From Pyropia yezoensis (taxonomy: Eukaryota; Rhodophyta; Bangiophyceae; Bangiales; Bangiaceae), in assembly GCA_009829735.1 (NCBI GenBank), contig CM020620.1:8944545-9008544 (forward strand): a stretch of 64,000 nucleotides of DNA. The letters are read 5' to 3'. The notes below the pieces were generated by a model, which saw only the letters and a list, made by a program, of their open reading frames with translations, was not told the DNA's origin and did no database searches. Numbering within the stretch: the stretch's first letter is position 1; each line of letters begins with the position of its first letter. The translations under genes and the position numbers were made by a program. Below, one piece after another: positions 21,390 to 32,932 of the stretch.

Positions 21390-23792
21390 TCAAACAAGGC
21401 AGCTCGCGGCACCCACAGTCCGTACCCCCCCCAACGCCCGCAGCGCCTTGCCTGCCGCGTCCACCACGGCCGGCACGCCGCCCGCAAACAGGCCGTCGAG
21501 CGCCGCTCGCCTCCTGCGGGTGCCAAGCACCCCATACGCGAGCCGCCACGGCGCTAGCAGCAGCTCCGCCGCCACGACCCCGCCCGGCACCGCGGCGGTG
21601 ACTGTCGAGCAGCGGATGCCGTCCACCACGATATCCCCGTGGAGAGTCTGCGGGTTGTACAGCCCGGCGCCAGCCTGACGGGCCACCGCCACCACCACCC
21701 CGCCCGTCGACGCGTTGACGGCGGCGGGCCCGTCCAGCACCAGCGCGTCGCCAATGGCCACGTCCGCCGCGGCTACCAGCCGCGGCAACGGCGGCGGCGC
21801 GCCGCTGCTCGCCGTGGCGGCCACGTACACCAGGTGGCCCGGCGTCAGGCGGAGCGACGCCCCCCCTGCCGTGGCCAGCCGCACCAACGGCGGCGACGCG
21901 GCCGCGTCCCGGTGGGTCCACAGGTAGACATCTGAAAAGGCACCGCCGCCCACCGCCACGCGGTCGCCCACGTGGAGGGCGTCCATGCGCACGACGCGGC
22001 CCGTCTCGAGCGTTACCGTCGCGTCGGCGGGGAAGCAGCTACTGCCGTCATCGTCCTGGTCATCACCCCGCGCGCCAATGACCCCCAGCGGCGTGGGCGT
22101 CGGCGTGCCAATAGTGGCCACCGTCTCGCCCGACACGCCCCCCGACGGAGACGGAGACGGGCCCGTCACGGGCGTCAGCACCTGGTCAAAGGCGCTGGGG
22201 GAGGGCGACGGCGATGACAATGGGCGCGTCGGCGTCGGGGACGCCGTCGGCTGCCGCACCGGGGTTGCCGACGGGCTCGCCGTCAGCGTCGGGGACCGTG
22301 TCGGCGGCGGCGACCGGGTGGACGTCGGCGTCGGCGTTGGCACTGGGCGCCTCGTCGGGGTCGGGGTGGGGGTGGGTGTTGGCGGCCGCGTGGGCGTCGG
22401 CGTCGGCGGCCGCGTGGGCGTCGGCGTCGGCGGCCGCGTGGGCGTCGGCGTCGGCGGCTGAGTGGGGGTGGGCGTCGGGGACGGCGGCCGAGTAGGGGGG
22501 GGGGTTGGTGGCGGCGTCGGCGGCCGCGTTGGCGTTGGCGTCGGCGACGGCGTCGGCGTCGGCGTTGGCCGCCGAGTGGGGGTAGGGGTAGGCGATGGCC
22601 GCCGAGTCGGGGTGGGCGTCGGTGTTGGCGGCGGGGTGCGTGTAGGGGTGGGGGTTGGGGTCGGAGTCGGGGGGCGTGTAGGGGTGGGGGTCGGGGAAGG
22701 AGTCGGGGTCGGGGTCGGGGTCGGGGTCGGTGGCCGCGTCGGCGCCGGCGTCGGCGTCACCCGCGGCTGCTCCGTGTCGAGGAGGCACGGCGCTCCACCG
22801 CTGGGGTTGAAGACGCGGGCGACGCGGGCGCCGGGACGTTCCCCCGGGACACGGCCACTCTTCTGCTCGTCTGCGTGGTAAATGGCCACCATGGTGCCCG
22901 CCACGAGGGTCACCTCGTCCCCACATTCCATATCCGAGCCCACGTACAAGAGATTGAGCGGCATCCTGTCCGCGACGCGCGGCCCAACGATGGTGGAATT
23001 GAAGAAAAAGGAGGCGCCGGCAAGCGAGTCGGCCGCCCCCACCAACGGCCACCAGTCTGTCCCGAGAGCAGAGGTGCCGGAAAAGTAGAGGGGTGGGAGG
23101 ACCACCACCGCCTGCACCTCCTTGACACCGTTGCGGGCGGGCGACCGCGCCCGCATCACGCACACCTCCGCATTGACAGAGACGCCGCTCGCGTTGAGGC
23201 GCTGAGCAAACACCTGCTGCGAGTTGTCCTCCTTCAACACCGCCACGTGCGACGCCGAGTCGAGCGCAAACGAGCTGATGCACGTGGCCGCCGACACCAC
23301 CTGGTTGCGGTGGTAGATGCCGTCCAGGTCGCCCGCGAGCAGGTCCAGCGACTCTGCCCGCACCGATGGAGGTGCAACCTCCCCGGCACGGTCGTCGCCC
23401 GCAAAGGCGAGAGCGGCAGCCGGAGCGGCGGCCGGGGCTTCGTCGCCCGCCGGAACCGTGTCAAGGTCGTCGGCGGGGGCCACAGCGGGCGCCACGGCGG
23501 GGATGCCCCCGTACGTGGGCCTCGACACGGCAGGGCTCGAGAAAAAGTCGTCAAACGCCATGTACGGCAGCGACTCGGACATGCCATCATCCCACCCGCC
23601 GTCGCCGTCTAGCGCGGCGGCGGCGGGCACTACCAGAGGGGCTGCCGCCGCCGGGGCGGCCGCCGTCACCGACACGAGCGTGGCGGCCACCGCCAGAGAA
23701 CACCGCAGCAGCACCAGCCCGCGGGGGCGGCGGCGGCGCGGTTGCCGCGGCAACGCTCCCTCGGTGGGAGGGGGAGGGCCAGATGGCGCCAT
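21390..23792 (-). CDS. Secreted protein with Thr/Pro stalk and C-terminal Hint (hedgehog/intein) domain
   Basis: 800 residues from the Met at 23792. A basic n-region and a hydrophobic Leu/Ala/Val stretch near residues 25-50 look like a signal peptide. Residues ~150-370 form a folded-looking ectodomain with several Cys and N-glycosylation motifs (NAS, NST); I do not recognise it. Residues ~375-560 are a stalk of (P)[11 protein letters not shown] repeats. The Hint domain starts at Cys586 in [15 protein letters not shown], continues with [19 protein letters not shown] (His653, the TxxH block) and ends near [16 protein letters not shown]; about 65 hydrophobic-basic residues follow. Hint domains autoprocess through the N-terminal Cys, and the catalytic Cys and His are present, so self-cleavage or lipid transfer is plausible. 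An in-frame Met at 23948 precedes the signal and was not used. The layout resembles hedgehog-like Hint proteins of protists and algae with a novel N-terminal half. Confidence 0.8.
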   Translation of the reverse strand: MAPSGPPPPTEGALPRQPRRRRPRGLVLLRCSLAVAATLVSVTAAAPAAAAPLVVPAAAALDGDGGWDDGMSESLPYMAFDDFFSSPAVSRPTYGGIPAVAPAVAPADDLDTVPAGDEAPAAAPAAALAFAGDDRAGEVAPPSVRAESLDLLAGDLDGIYHRNQVVSAATCISSFALDSASHVAVLKEDNSQQVFAQRLNASGVSVNAEVCVMRARSPARNGVKEVQAVVVLPPLYFSGTSALGTDWWPLVGAADSLAGASFFFNSTIVGPRVADRMPLNLLYVGSDMECGDEVTLVAGTMVAIYHADEQKSGRVPGERPGARVARVFNPSGGAPCLLDTEQPRVTPTPAPTRPPTPTPTPTPTPSPTPTPTRPPTPTPTPTPTRTPPPTPTPTPTRRPSPTPTPTRRPTPTPTPSPTPTPTRPPTPPPTPPPTRPPSPTPTPTQPPTPTPTRPPTPTPTRPPTPTPTRPPTPTPTPTPTRRPVPTPTPTSTRSPPPTRSPTLTASPSATPVRQPTASPTPTRPLSSPSPSPSAFDQVLTPVTGPSPSPSGGVSGETVATIGTPTPTPLGVIGARGDDQDDDGSSCFPADATVTLETGRVVRMDALHVGDRVAVGGGAFSDVYLWTHRDAAASPPLVRLATAGGASLRLTPGHLVYVAATASSGAPPPLPRLVAAADVAIGDALVLDGPAAVNASTGGVVVAVARQAGAGLYNPQTLHGDIVVDGIRCSTVTAAVPGGVVAAELLLAPWRLAYGVLGTRRRRAALDGLFAGGVPAVVDAAGKALRALGGVRTVGAASCLV
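22381..22476. repeat. 24-bp tandem repeat encoding the Thr/Pro stalk
   Basis: Three exact 24-bp units beginning GGCGGCCGCGTGGGCG, with a degenerate fourth, each encode eight stalk residues on the minus strand (RPPTPTPT). Looser repetition continues over about 22300-22760. Such repeats change stalk length by slippage. Confidence 0.85.
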
Positions 23793-23949
23793 GATGGCGG
23801 CGGGGCAGCGGCGGCAGCGGCGGCGGGGAGGCCACGCACTCGCGTCGCCGCGCCGCGACTGCGGCACGAGGGGCGGCGCCCCACACACCAACTGGGCTCG
23901 AGAGGCGTCGACGCTGCCACCGCTCGGCGTGTCGCCCACTGCCCCCACC

Positions 23950-23956
23950 TATAAAG
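23950..23956. promoter_or_regulatory. TATA-like element upstream of the Hint gene
   Basis: The plus strand reads CCACCTATAAAG; the minus strand reads CTTTATAGGTGG. It lies 158 bases before the ATG of the minus-strand Hint gene and could serve it, but the better match is on the plus strand, where no gene is seen. The same flanking sequence occurs at 881-893. Confidence 0.3.
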
Positions 23957-24710
23957 ACAGCGGCGCGGCGGCACGCACGGCGTGGGTGCGGAGTGGGGGG
24001 GGGGGGGGGACACGACGAGGCGGGCGCTCGTCCAGCAGCAACCCACAAGCCGGCGGCAGTCGCCCCGCCGCACGGGGTCGCTCCCAAGCGGCCGCCCCCG
24101 CCGCTCCCGCCGCCGGCCGTCTGTATCGTCCCCGTGTTGTCGCCGCCGCATCCGCCAGGACCAGTAGGGTCCTCTTATGGGTGCCTGGAATTACACGGGC
24201 GTCACGCGGCGCGTGGTCCGCCACCCCCCACCACCGCTACAGACCGCACTGCCCAGCGCCCGCCCCGACCTTTCCCCCCCCCCAGAGGTTGGCCCGCCCA
24301 CGCCTGCCGCAACAGCCCACAGTGGCGTCGGCGTCGTCCTCGGAGCCGCCCCACCCCCGCCCCCCCCGCCAACCACCGCCCCGCACCTCTCGCCACGCCA
24401 CGCTACCGCCACGCGGCCACATGACAGAGGCCATCATGATGAGGCGGCAAAGCACAGACCGCTTCCCCAACCCTCCCGCCCCCCCCCTCCCGCTTCACCA
24501 ACCTCCCAGTAGCAGGGGCGGACTCCCCCCGCACCTTGCCCACACACCCAGGAGGCACCACCGCTGTCTGCTCCTCCCCAACCCAACAACCAAACCCCCC
24601 CCCCAATGACCCTCAAACGGCAGGTGACCGCGGCAAGCAGAGCGCCCTGCAGGCGTGGCGGGCACGCGACACCCGCAGGCGTGGCGGCGCACGTGGCGCG
24701 TCGCCGCGCC

Positions 24711-24756
24711 GGCACGGCACGACACAGCACGACACGGCACGGCACGGCAAGGCACA
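24711..24756. repeat. (GGCAC)n-like pentanucleotide tract
   Basis: About nine imperfect units of GGCAC, GACAC and GGCAA. Confidence 0.75.
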
Positions 24757-26358
24757 GACCGGCGGCGCACCCTCATGAGCGGCGGCCCGCCCGCCCGTGC
24801 AAGGCGCACGGGCGCAACGCACTCGCGGGGGGGGGGGGGGGGGGGGGGGGGGGACGCAACGTCACCGCAAAGAGTGCAACAGGCGGGGGGGTCGGTCGCC
24901 AATACGGCGCCGGCGCGCCCCAGCGCGGAGAGGAGAATGCACCAACGGCGGGCCACGTACACGGCGGCGGCGGCAGGGTACATACATCATGATGGTCGGC
25001 CCCCCGCCCCCCCCCTGGGACGGGGGCGGCATCCCCACCGGCGGCCGGCCCCACACACCGCCCGCGCGCAGGGGGGAAAGCCATCCATCAACCCCCTCTG
25101 ACGGGGACTGGCAGCCATGAGATCCGCCGGCAAAGCCACTGCCGCCGCTGCCGCTGCTGCCGCCGCTGCCGCCGCCGGCGCCGCCGCTCCCGCCGGCGCC
25201 GCCGCTCCCGCCGCCGACGCCGCCGCTCTTGCCGCCGCCCCCGCAGCTGCCGCCCCTGCCTCCGTCACCCGGCCGCTCCACTTGCCCAACGTGGGGGGGG
25301 GGGGGGGACGGTCGTGGCGTCTCCCGCGTCGCGACAGGAAACGGGGGGAGGAGGGGGGCGGGGAGGCAGAGGCAGCAGCGCGCGGAAATAAAAACGGGCG
25401 CCCACCCCCCCGCCTCCCCACCCCCCCGTCGCCGGCCGCTGCCGCCGCTGCCGCCGCTGCTGCCGCCGCCGCCGCCGCCGTCACTAGCGCGCTGCCGTCG
25501 AGGGGGGAGGGGGGGGGGGACGTCAGCGCTATCTGCGTATGAAGCGGGGCGCAGACCGGGAACCAAATTCCGGGGCGGCGCCCAAAGAAGGGGGGATCAA
25601 CCGCCCCCCCGTCCATCACACCCCGCAATGGACGGTCGCTTGCACTGGCCGCTGCAGCTGTCTACCGCCAGCGGTGCCTGCATGAGCGCGCGGACGAGAG
25701 ACCCCAACGTCAACGGCGACCGCGTCCGCGACGACGGCGGCAACCGCACCACGGGGGTGGGGGGGGCGGAGGGGGGGCGGGGCGGAGACGGCCACGTCCC
25801 GCCACGTGGCCACGTCTGCGAACGCTACCCGCGTTGGCGCCGCCGTCCGCCGAGCTGTGGCTCGTTTTTGCTCGCCGCCCGCCGAGCACGGGCTCGTTAT
25901 TGCTCGCCGCGTCGCCACCCCACGCCGCCGCTGGCTCGCTTTTTCTCTTCTTTGTTTCAGTCTTGCCGACGACGCCGCGCCCCTGCTCGGCTTGGCGTCC
26001 CTGCCGCCCATGTGCCTGCCTCCGCCCATGTGCCTGCCTCTTGTATGTGGCCGCCCATGTGCCTGCCTCTTTTGTGTGGCCGCCCCCCCCCACGCACGCG
26101 CGTGGGTGGGTGCGGCGGGCCTCCTCTCTGTGCGACGCTGCCCCGCGGTGCAGCGGTATCTACCGTTCTTGCGGGCTTCCCTTGCGGGGTCTCCCGCCCC
26201 CTCCGACCGTTCCCTGCCTCGCCCCGCTCTCGACGGCGCTTGTCGTCCCCGCGCTTTGACGCGGCCCCCCTTGTCAGCAGGCCGCAGTCCTGAGGGACCC
26301 TCACCGCGGCTGTGGTGCCAACAGCCGTGCCCTTCTCTCTGCCTTGTGCCCAGCTTCT

Positions 26359-26362
<4 letters not shown>

Positions 26363-26398
<36 letters not shown>
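26363..26398. repeat. (TG)18 microsatellite
   Basis: Uninterrupted TG dinucleotides, then TGCG-type decay. Confidence 0.9.
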
Positions 26399-26402
<4 letters not shown>

Positions 26403-27326
26403 CGTGTGCGTGCTGCCTCCCTCCACCGTTGCTCGCTCCTCTTGATTGCAAGGAACCCCCCCCGACGCCCCTCCACATGTCTCCCGCCCCCGTCGTGGTT
26501 TGAACTCCTCCCCTCCTGCTCTGCCTTCTGTTTCCTTTTCGTACCCCCCCTCCTCACCCCGTAGGATCCCCTGTCGGTGCATCGCTGTGGGTGGAACTGC
26601 GCGCCGGTACGGCCGAGCAGGGTGGGGCTGGTGCGACGCGTTGGGCGGGCGGGCGGGTCGAGCTGCTGACCATGCCGCCCGCGGCGGGCCACGTCACCGG
26701 CCAGTTGCGGGGGTAACCCTCCTCTCTGTCCCCTCCCCCCCCCACCTACCCCCCCCGCCACTATGGACGCAGACCCCGTCGTCTCCAAGAGGTGGGAATT
26801 GCACGCCCGCCTTCGCCACCTATCCACCCCCGGTGTCGCGACGGGCAGGTGCAGCTGGGGTGGCAACTATAGCGGCGGCAACCATGTGGACGGCAGCTGC
26901 AGCAGCGGCAGCAGCGACGTGCTCCCCCCCCACCCCGACTGCCGCCTCGCTGTCATCGCGTGGCGCGTCGTCCCCCGCGCCGGGGGTCCCCCCGAGGGGC
27001 AGGGCGCGTGCGGGGTGGCCCAACCAGTCTCGGCCACGCCCTTATCGATGGTGTCACTGCTGCCGTCACTGGCAACGTCGGCGTCGACGCCGCCAGGCGC
27101 GTGCCCTGCCCTGCCCGGCAAGCCCGGCGCGGCTATGGCAAGCGACAGCGCGACAAATACTGCTGGACTGTGAGGGGGGTTAAGGTGGGGGGGGGGGGCC
27201 GGGGGGGGGGAGGAGGCGACAAGCGCTCTCGACGTCCTGTGCCGTGGCTGACGGCGGCTGGGCGAGTGCCGACGGCCACGCCTGTTTCTCCCTGTGCACC
27301 GCCGCCTGCTGCTGGTGGCGCACTTT

Positions 27327-27895
27327 CAGGGTTGATATATTTTGCGAAAGCATCCATCGTTAGTAAAAACATGCGATAGTTATTGAAAACGTTTCTGATA
27401 GTTATCGCCCAGGAGCCACGTGTTAGGATGACAGCAATGAATTAACCACGTCGTGCCCAACACGAGCCGCCTGACGAGCTGCGGACACGGCTTTCGGAAA
27501 GGGCGTAGAGCCTAAATTGGGCCGCGTAGTACGCAGGCGGCGGAGAACGTGCCGCGTGGGGCGGCCGCACCCGCCGTGTACAGTACGCCGCGGAGGATGT
27601 GAAGTCTTAGTCGGCGTACGTAGCTCCTATCGTCCTCGTGGTGTGGGTCTGGATCTTGGCTGGGCACGCTGCCGTACTGTATGGCGGCTACGTACACAGT
27701 TCCGAAGACGACGACAGCGTGCGGCACTGCCGCGTGATCAGGCGGTCCGGTCTGGTCTGATGGGCATCCAAGCCGACACGTGGTGGAACACGTGGACGTC
27801 TGATAATCATTATCGTTCCGGTTCTCCTGAACGTTATTCTTTTCTGATAATTTACTCGATAATTTTGACTCAATAATTATCGCCTCTCAACCCTG
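27327..27895 (+). mobile_element. Non-autonomous hAT-like element (MITE), copy 1
   Basis: 569 bp with terminal inverted repeats CAGGGTTGA and TCAACCCTG. It is flanked by a perfect 8-bp target duplication CGCACTTT (27319-27326 and 27896-27903). The CAGGG end and the 8-bp duplication are the hAT superfamily signature. Subterminal ATAATTATCG and GATAGTTATCG motifs recur near both ends. It has no transposase frame. A second copy of identical length lies inverted at 56814-57382. It sits 437 bp beyond the stop of the first metalloprotease gene. Confidence 0.88.
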
Positions 27896-28331
27896 CGCAC
27901 TTTGATGGTGCGTGGCGCCGCGCCCCCCGACATACATCCATGCATACCCGTGTGGCGTCCCGTCTTCCCTGCCAGTGGCCTTTCCGCCCCCTCCTTCCCC
28001 CCCGCGCCAAGCGACCTGCGCAGTCGGCAGTAGTAGTGAGGGAATCACGCGCGGTACCGCATGCGGGTCCTCTTTTCATACACTCGTGAATCCTACCTAC
28101 TAAAGGGCGTGCGCGTTTTCAGCCTGGCGCGGCCACGCTTGACGGCCTGGACCAGGCGGACCAATGGGGCGACACTCCCCTGCCGTCGAGAAATACGGCA
28201 CCGCCACCCGCCGCGCGCACGCACGCGGCCGGGTTGGCCGCGCGGCGGGTGTGCAAACAGAAAGCGAAAAAAACCCAGAAAGACGACGAACCCACGCGAG
28301 GTGAGACGCGCGCGCAGGGAGCACCCCGCTC
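27896..28331. other. Intergenic, 3' flank of metalloprotease gene 1
   Basis: Contains a ~130-bp dispersed repeat (28155-28285) and no frame of interest. Confidence 0.5.
28155..28285. repeat. Dispersed ~130-bp repeat with GC-rich hairpin, copy 1
   Basis: It begins at GGCGGACCAATGGGGCGACA and contains CCCGCCGC and GCGGCGGG arms that can fold over GCACGCACGCGGCCGGGTTGGC. A diverged copy in the same orientation is at 54108-54230. The family is unknown. Confidence 0.6.
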
Positions 28332-31163
28332 TTAAAAGTGGAATGGGGCTGTCAGGATCGCGAGGCCCTGCAGGTGCGCGTCCTCGCCGGCGGCGCTGGC
28401 GGCCATGGCGTGGATGCGGCTCAGCTCTCCCGCCACCGCCGCCACCGCCAGCGGGTGGTGCTGCTCACTGGCGTTCACGGCGTTGAGCAGCAGGCCCACC
28501 CACTGCGCCTGCGCGTCGCGCTGGAGGTCATCGACCTCCGCGGCGGGGGCGGGGGCGGCGCCGAAAAAGGTGGCCGTCGTTGCCCGCAGCAGAGCGGCGA
28601 CGGTCAAACCGCGGCGGCTGCCGCCAAGGACGGTGGCTTCGGTGATCCGCGCCAGCCGGGACGGCACCAGCAACGCGCCAAGCACCCGCCCCCGAAACGT
28701 GCGCAGCTCGGACACGAGTGGCTTGGCCGCCACGCCCAGGCACTGCTCCGTTGGCAAGCCCGCCCCGCCGGCGCCAAAGCACTTGCGCGCCACCATGTGC
28801 GCCCCATACTCCCGCACCGTTGCCGAGCCGAGCAGCCCGTTTCGGGGGTGGAGCTCGCGCAGGATCAACGACAGGGCGCGCTTCTCCGTCGCCACATCCA
28901 CCAGTGTGACGGGCGACGACGACGACGACGCCGACGACGGGGAGCCTGTGCTGGCCGCCCGCGAGGGCACCACGCCGCCAATAAACTTGGTCGCGTACGC
29001 CAACGATAAGACGCTCGACCAGAGGGCATCCTGGGCAACGACCCCAAAGTCCAGCCACGGAGAGCCCGCGGTCTTGGCGGTGGATGCCTTGGAGATGCGC
29101 AGCACCTTGCGAGCCACCGCCATCGACTCGGCGTGGTACTCTAGTGGGGAGCCGCTCAAGTCCCAGTAGGACGTCAGGGGGTCAGCCCCAGTAACGCCAG
29201 CACCGTCATTGTCCGTGGCAAAGGGGGTCGTCATCGCCACCGACTGTGCAAGCGCAAGGCGTGCGTCGTCCGACTTGAAGTCGCCGTAGCCGTAGCGAAT
29301 CGCCGAGTAGTCGTACGCCCCGATCGTCGGAGAGGCGTATACGACCTGGTCCGCAGGGTTCTTCCGCACAATCATTGGGAGGTAGTCCATCACTGACGAA
29401 GACGTGCCGTTGGCCTCAACCCAGGCCTTGTCAGACAGCTTGGCGAAAGGCATGCTCGCGGAGGCTTTGAAGTTGTGCCGGAGCCCCAGAACGTGACCGA
29501 CCTCGTGCATGACTAGGTACCTCAGTACCTGCTCAATCACAGCAGCCATCACGCCGGCGGCTGATGCGCCCACCATGGGCATCATGTGCCCGTTGGCCTT
29601 GTCCGTCGAAGGCCCGACCGCCGGGCGGGAGACAGCGTCCACGTCATCGGCCTCGTCGGCCGCCAGGGCTGCCAGCATCCGCAGCGACCGCGCACGCATC
29701 TGCAACTCGTCCGACTCCATCGACCAGAGGGACTCGTCGCCAGCCGGGGCGTCCTTGGCAATCGGAGAGACCGCCACGTTGACGTCCGACGCGGCAGACT
29801 GCACGAAGTTCGCAGTCAGCACGACCACGCCCTTGAAGATCTCTCCCGTGCGGGGGTCCGCGTCTGTGGGCCCCATGGCGTACGCAGGACCCAAATTTGG
29901 GGCCCAGTTGATGCTACTGTACCGCGCGTCGCCCATGGAGTAGTCGGCCGGCCAGTCCTTGTCACCTGGTAGGACAGCGCGGATGGCACCGGGGTGGCCG
30001 GCCCGCGCAAACGCCTTCTCCCACTCCTCCACCCCGCGCTTGACCGTCCGCCGGTACTCAGCCGGCACCGTCGGGTCGACGTAAAAGACAATGGGGCCGT
30101 TGGCCAGGTTCCACCGGTTTGCAAACGTGCGCTTGAGCCGCCCGCCGTCGATGGCGTCTGCCGAGACAAAGCTGGTGCCAAAGTACCCGACGCGGCTGTC
30201 TGCCGCGCGCGTCTCCATCGGCTTGTCTGGGAGAGCAACAATGCTGTAGCGCACCTGGGTGGAAAAGGTGTTCTCGGGAGACACCACACTCTCGCCCAGG
30301 CCGTCCAAGCTCCGCCGCTTCATCTGTACGTCCAACTCGACGTTGCGCGGGTACGCCGTCGCGCCGACAAGGCGGTGCCCCCGCTCCCAGGAAAGTGGCG
30401 CCGGCCGCCCGTCATTGTCAGTGACAACGTCCATACCACCACCCACCCACGGGGTCGCATCCAGCAGGTACGAGTCGCCGATGGAGCGCACGGGGAATGT
30501 GCGCACCCAGCCGGGGAAGTACCCTTCACGGAGGGAGGCGGCCATTGGCGAGTCCGCCTTCTCAGCCCGCAGGTCCATCAGCGGGCGGTACAGGTCCAGG
30601 GTGTCGGGGTGGCCTTTGGTCTTGCGGAGCGCAAAAACCGTCCGTCCGACAGTGTTGGCAGGGACGCCCGACAAGAAGGCCTCGGCATCGCCCGCCGTGA
30701 CCTGCGCCAACACCATGAACGGCGTGTCCATCACCGCCTTGGGCACCTCCAATAGCAGCCGCCCAGACGCAAGCCCCTTGCCCGTGTGTACCGTAAAATA
30801 GCCGGGGTGGCGGTCAAACAGGTGACCCACCGGCAGGGGGGGCATCGACTGGAGGTGCGCCTGCTTGAGCTCCTTCATCATCTTGGCGGTAGCTGGATCC
30901 GCCGCCGCTGTGGCCGCGTCGGAGGCGGCCTTGTGGTCCGCTGCATGCAGCAGGCCATCGGCACCAACGACCGCGCTCCGAGCAGCGGGCTGCAGCCAGC
31001 CGACGTCTCCGCCGCTACCGCCCTCACCAGTAGAGAGGGCCGAAGACAGCAGGCCTAGCCCGGCGACGCCGGCCAGCGCTGCCGCAACTGCGGCCACCAC
31101 TGTGGAGCGGAAGGGGTGCACCGACGACGAGCCCGGGACACCTGCAGACGGAAGGCCCTCCAT
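28332..31163 (-). CDS. Membrane-anchored zinc metalloprotease of the DUF5117/DUF4953 (HExxH) type, paralogue 1
   Basis: 943 residues from the Met at 31163. One hydrophobic segment near residues 20-42 (STVVAAVAAALAGVAGLGLLS) with a short N-terminus suggests a type II anchor or uncleaved signal, leaving the body outside the cell or in the lumen. The active site is MHEVGHVLGLRHNFKAS: H553-E554-x2-H557 and H563 as third zinc ligand. GLRHNF is characteristic of the bacterial zinc-dependent metalloprotease family with DUF5117/DUF4953, and SSVMDYLP follows about 30 residues later as in that family. No intron is needed. An in-frame Met at 31226 is not conserved in the paralogue (Ala there), while Met31163 is. 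The substrate is unknown. The second gene at 59105-61945 matches along its whole length, and the HExxH falls at the same residue number. Confidence 0.85.
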   Translation of the reverse strand: MEGLPSAGVPGSSSVHPFRSTVVAAVAAALAGVAGLGLLSSALSTGEGGSGGDVGWLQPAARSAVVGADGLLHAADHKAASDAATAAADPATAKMMKELKQAHLQSMPPLPVGHLFDRHPGYFTVHTGKGLASGRLLLEVPKAVMDTPFMVLAQVTAGDAEAFLSGVPANTVGRTVFALRKTKGHPDTLDLYRPLMDLRAEKADSPMAASLREGYFPGWVRTFPVRSIGDSYLLDATPWVGGGMDVVTDNDGRPAPLSWERGHRLVGATAYPRNVELDVQMKRRSLDGLGESVVSPENTFSTQVRYSIVALPDKPMETRAADSRVGYFGTSFVSADAIDGGRLKRTFANRWNLANGPIVFYVDPTVPAEYRRTVKRGVEEWEKAFARAGHPGAIRAVLPGDKDWPADYSMGDARYSSINWAPNLGPAYAMGPTDADPRTGEIFKGVVVLTANFVQSAASDVNVAVSPIAKDAPAGDESLWSMESDELQMRARSLRMLAALAADEADDVDAVSRPAVGPSTDKANGHMMPMVGASAAGVMAAVIEQVLRYLVMHEVGHVLGLRHNFKASASMPFAKLSDKAWVEANGTSSSVMDYLPMIVRKNPADQVVYASPTIGAYDYSAIRYGYGDFKSDDARLALAQSVAMTTPFATDNDGAGVTGADPLTSYWDLSGSPLEYHAESMAVARKVLRISKASTAKTAGSPWLDFGVVAQDALWSSVLSLAYATKFIGGVVPSRAASTGSPSSASSSSSPVTLVDVATEKRALSLILRELHPRNGLLGSATVREYGAHMVARKCFGAGGAGLPTEQCLGVAAKPLVSELRTFRGRVLGALLVPSRLARITEATVLGGSRRGLTVAALLRATTATFFGAAPAPAAEVDDLQRDAQAQWVGLLLNAVNASEQHHPLAVAAVAGELSRIHAMAASAAGEDAHLQGLAILTAPFHF

Positions 31164-31320
31164 GGTCACCAACCCCGCCGCTAGCGCGGGGCGGCAAATG
31201 GGGGGTGGTGGGCAGGCCGTGGTCACTGTGGAGAGAAGGGTGGACGGTCGCTACCGGGGGGGCTGCTTGGGAGGGGGTACAAAGATTGTCCTGGATGACC
31301 GAGGTGCGCGGGAATGCTCC

Positions 31321-31361
31321 AGTCTTATGCAGGAGAGGGGCCCCCCGAAAGTATCCACCAG
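31321..31361 (-). promoter_or_regulatory. Conserved core-promoter block of metalloprotease gene 1
   Basis: On the minus strand: TGGTGGATAC, then a G/C run, then CTCCTGCATAAGA. The same order recurs before the paralogue (62112-62154), where the last part reads CTCCTGCATAAAT. CATAAG/CATAAAT is a TATA-like box about 160 bases before the chosen ATG. Another conserved block (CGACGGTACGTC, GAGCCTGGA, GGCAGCTCGGAATA) lies at 31437-31480 versus 62223-62266. Confidence 0.5.
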
Positions 31362-32932
31362 ACTATGGGTGCCCACCAGTTGGCACGCAGCTGAGGGTGC
31401 AGACAGTATCCGCAGCCAAGCTCACTGCGCATGCGCGACGGTACGTCGACGAGCCTGGACGCGGCAGCTCGGAATAGCACGGCGTATTACTGGACGCCTC
31501 GGTAGCGCTCCTGCGGTGGGGCTCACAGAACCCAGACATGATACCGGTCGGGGCCGAATAGTGTCTGTACGCACCGACAGCCTCTCCCCTAAGGCACCAC
31601 CCCAGTGCTCTAACGTACGTAATATCGCTGCCCGGCTCCACCCCATTGCCGTCTGATGATGCACTCAGGCGACAGGTGACCCGAGCCGGCAGCGATTGAC
31701 ACCTCGCCACCTTGGCCGGTTGCGCAGTCGCCGACCCAGAAGCCAGGCGCCACTGCCCTTCCGTGCTGTGTGCCCGTCTTCCCATTTAAGCTGCTCTGCC
31801 ATTCTTCCACTCGGATGGCGACGTCGGCGGTCAGCGGGGTCTCGCGCGCTCGTCCTTCTCATCGTCCTCCAGGGCCTCGCCTTGGCGTCCCACCCCACCC
31901 CCCCAAGGGCCTCGGGCTCCCCCCTGTCGCGCGGGGGGCGCGGGCGCCACGGTGGGGGGGGGGTTGCTGGGTGGTTGTGGCGGGTCCCCAGCAGACTCCT
32001 CGCCTGGGGGCGAGCTCGCAGGGACGGGCGCTACGCAAGGGCCGTCGATGGCTCTGCAGCTCGCCCGTCCATATGGACATTTATGCATCCATGCATCCGG
32101 AAGTATATCGTCGCTGGCGGCAAACGCCAGGCAAGGTGGGAGCAGCGCCGGCCACAATCCGCAGTGACAGACGACAGAGGGCGTACAGCACGTACATACT
32201 GTAGGCCCCAGGTACAGTACATATGTGCAGTACGTACCGTACTGATGATGAACAAGCCACACCAACCACAGAGTCTGTGTGGCACAGACCCTCTGCGTGG
32301 CGGTGGTGATCGGAGATCCTTAACCATGCTTGTATCCATCCATTTCTGAAGTGGAGGTACGCCGCTGTATCGTACTAGTCACTGATTGGGCCAGAGAAGC
32401 AATCGTCGGCATTTCTACGGCAGCGAATCGGAACGGGCAATGCCTTTCCTCATGGCGTATGTATGTACTGTACTGTATTGCAGAGTCATCGTCGTGACCA
32501 CGACGACTGACCTGCCGTGCACATGCAGTGTACCGTTGCTACATACCCAAATTTATTTGCACAGCACGAACTCCGTTGTTGTGTACTTTGTCCGCGTTGC
32601 CAGAGAGCTCTTGCTAGGTATCTATGTTTGTAGATAAGAGCATTCCTGCCTTCGTATTGATTGTTTTTCTCTTCTATCTACGTATCCTCTTGCTTCTAGA
32701 TATGCATTACCATTGTTTGCCTCTTCAGAGACAGAAGCAATGGGCAATCGAGCTGGAAACGCACATCCCCCTGGCCGCATAAAGCGCGCCGCACAAAGCA
32801 GCCTTGCCGGTACCCCCCTCATCACTGCATGGCGCAGCAGAGGGCAGGCCGCCGGTGAAGGGAGAGATGGCCAGGTCCAGCAGCGAGCTGGGCAACTCGC
32901 ACAACTCCCCATTGATCGCGACCGTCCTGCCC

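Larger units (their letters stand above)
23793..27326. other. 3.5-kb low-complexity intergenic region
   Basis: C-rich and G-rich tracts, GCC-type repeats (25140-25240, 25430-25490), a pentanucleotide tract and a (GT)n tract. All open frames are Pro/Arg/Ala/Gly strings without domains. No gene is supported. Confidence 0.5.

Noticed and set aside
23981-25566. Gly/Ala-rich open frames on both strands
   Set aside because: Generated by GCC and G-run repeats; no motif or start context.
31826-32350. Short plus-strand frames after the metalloprotease upstream region
   Set aside because: No domain, and not conserved in the duplicated counterpart.
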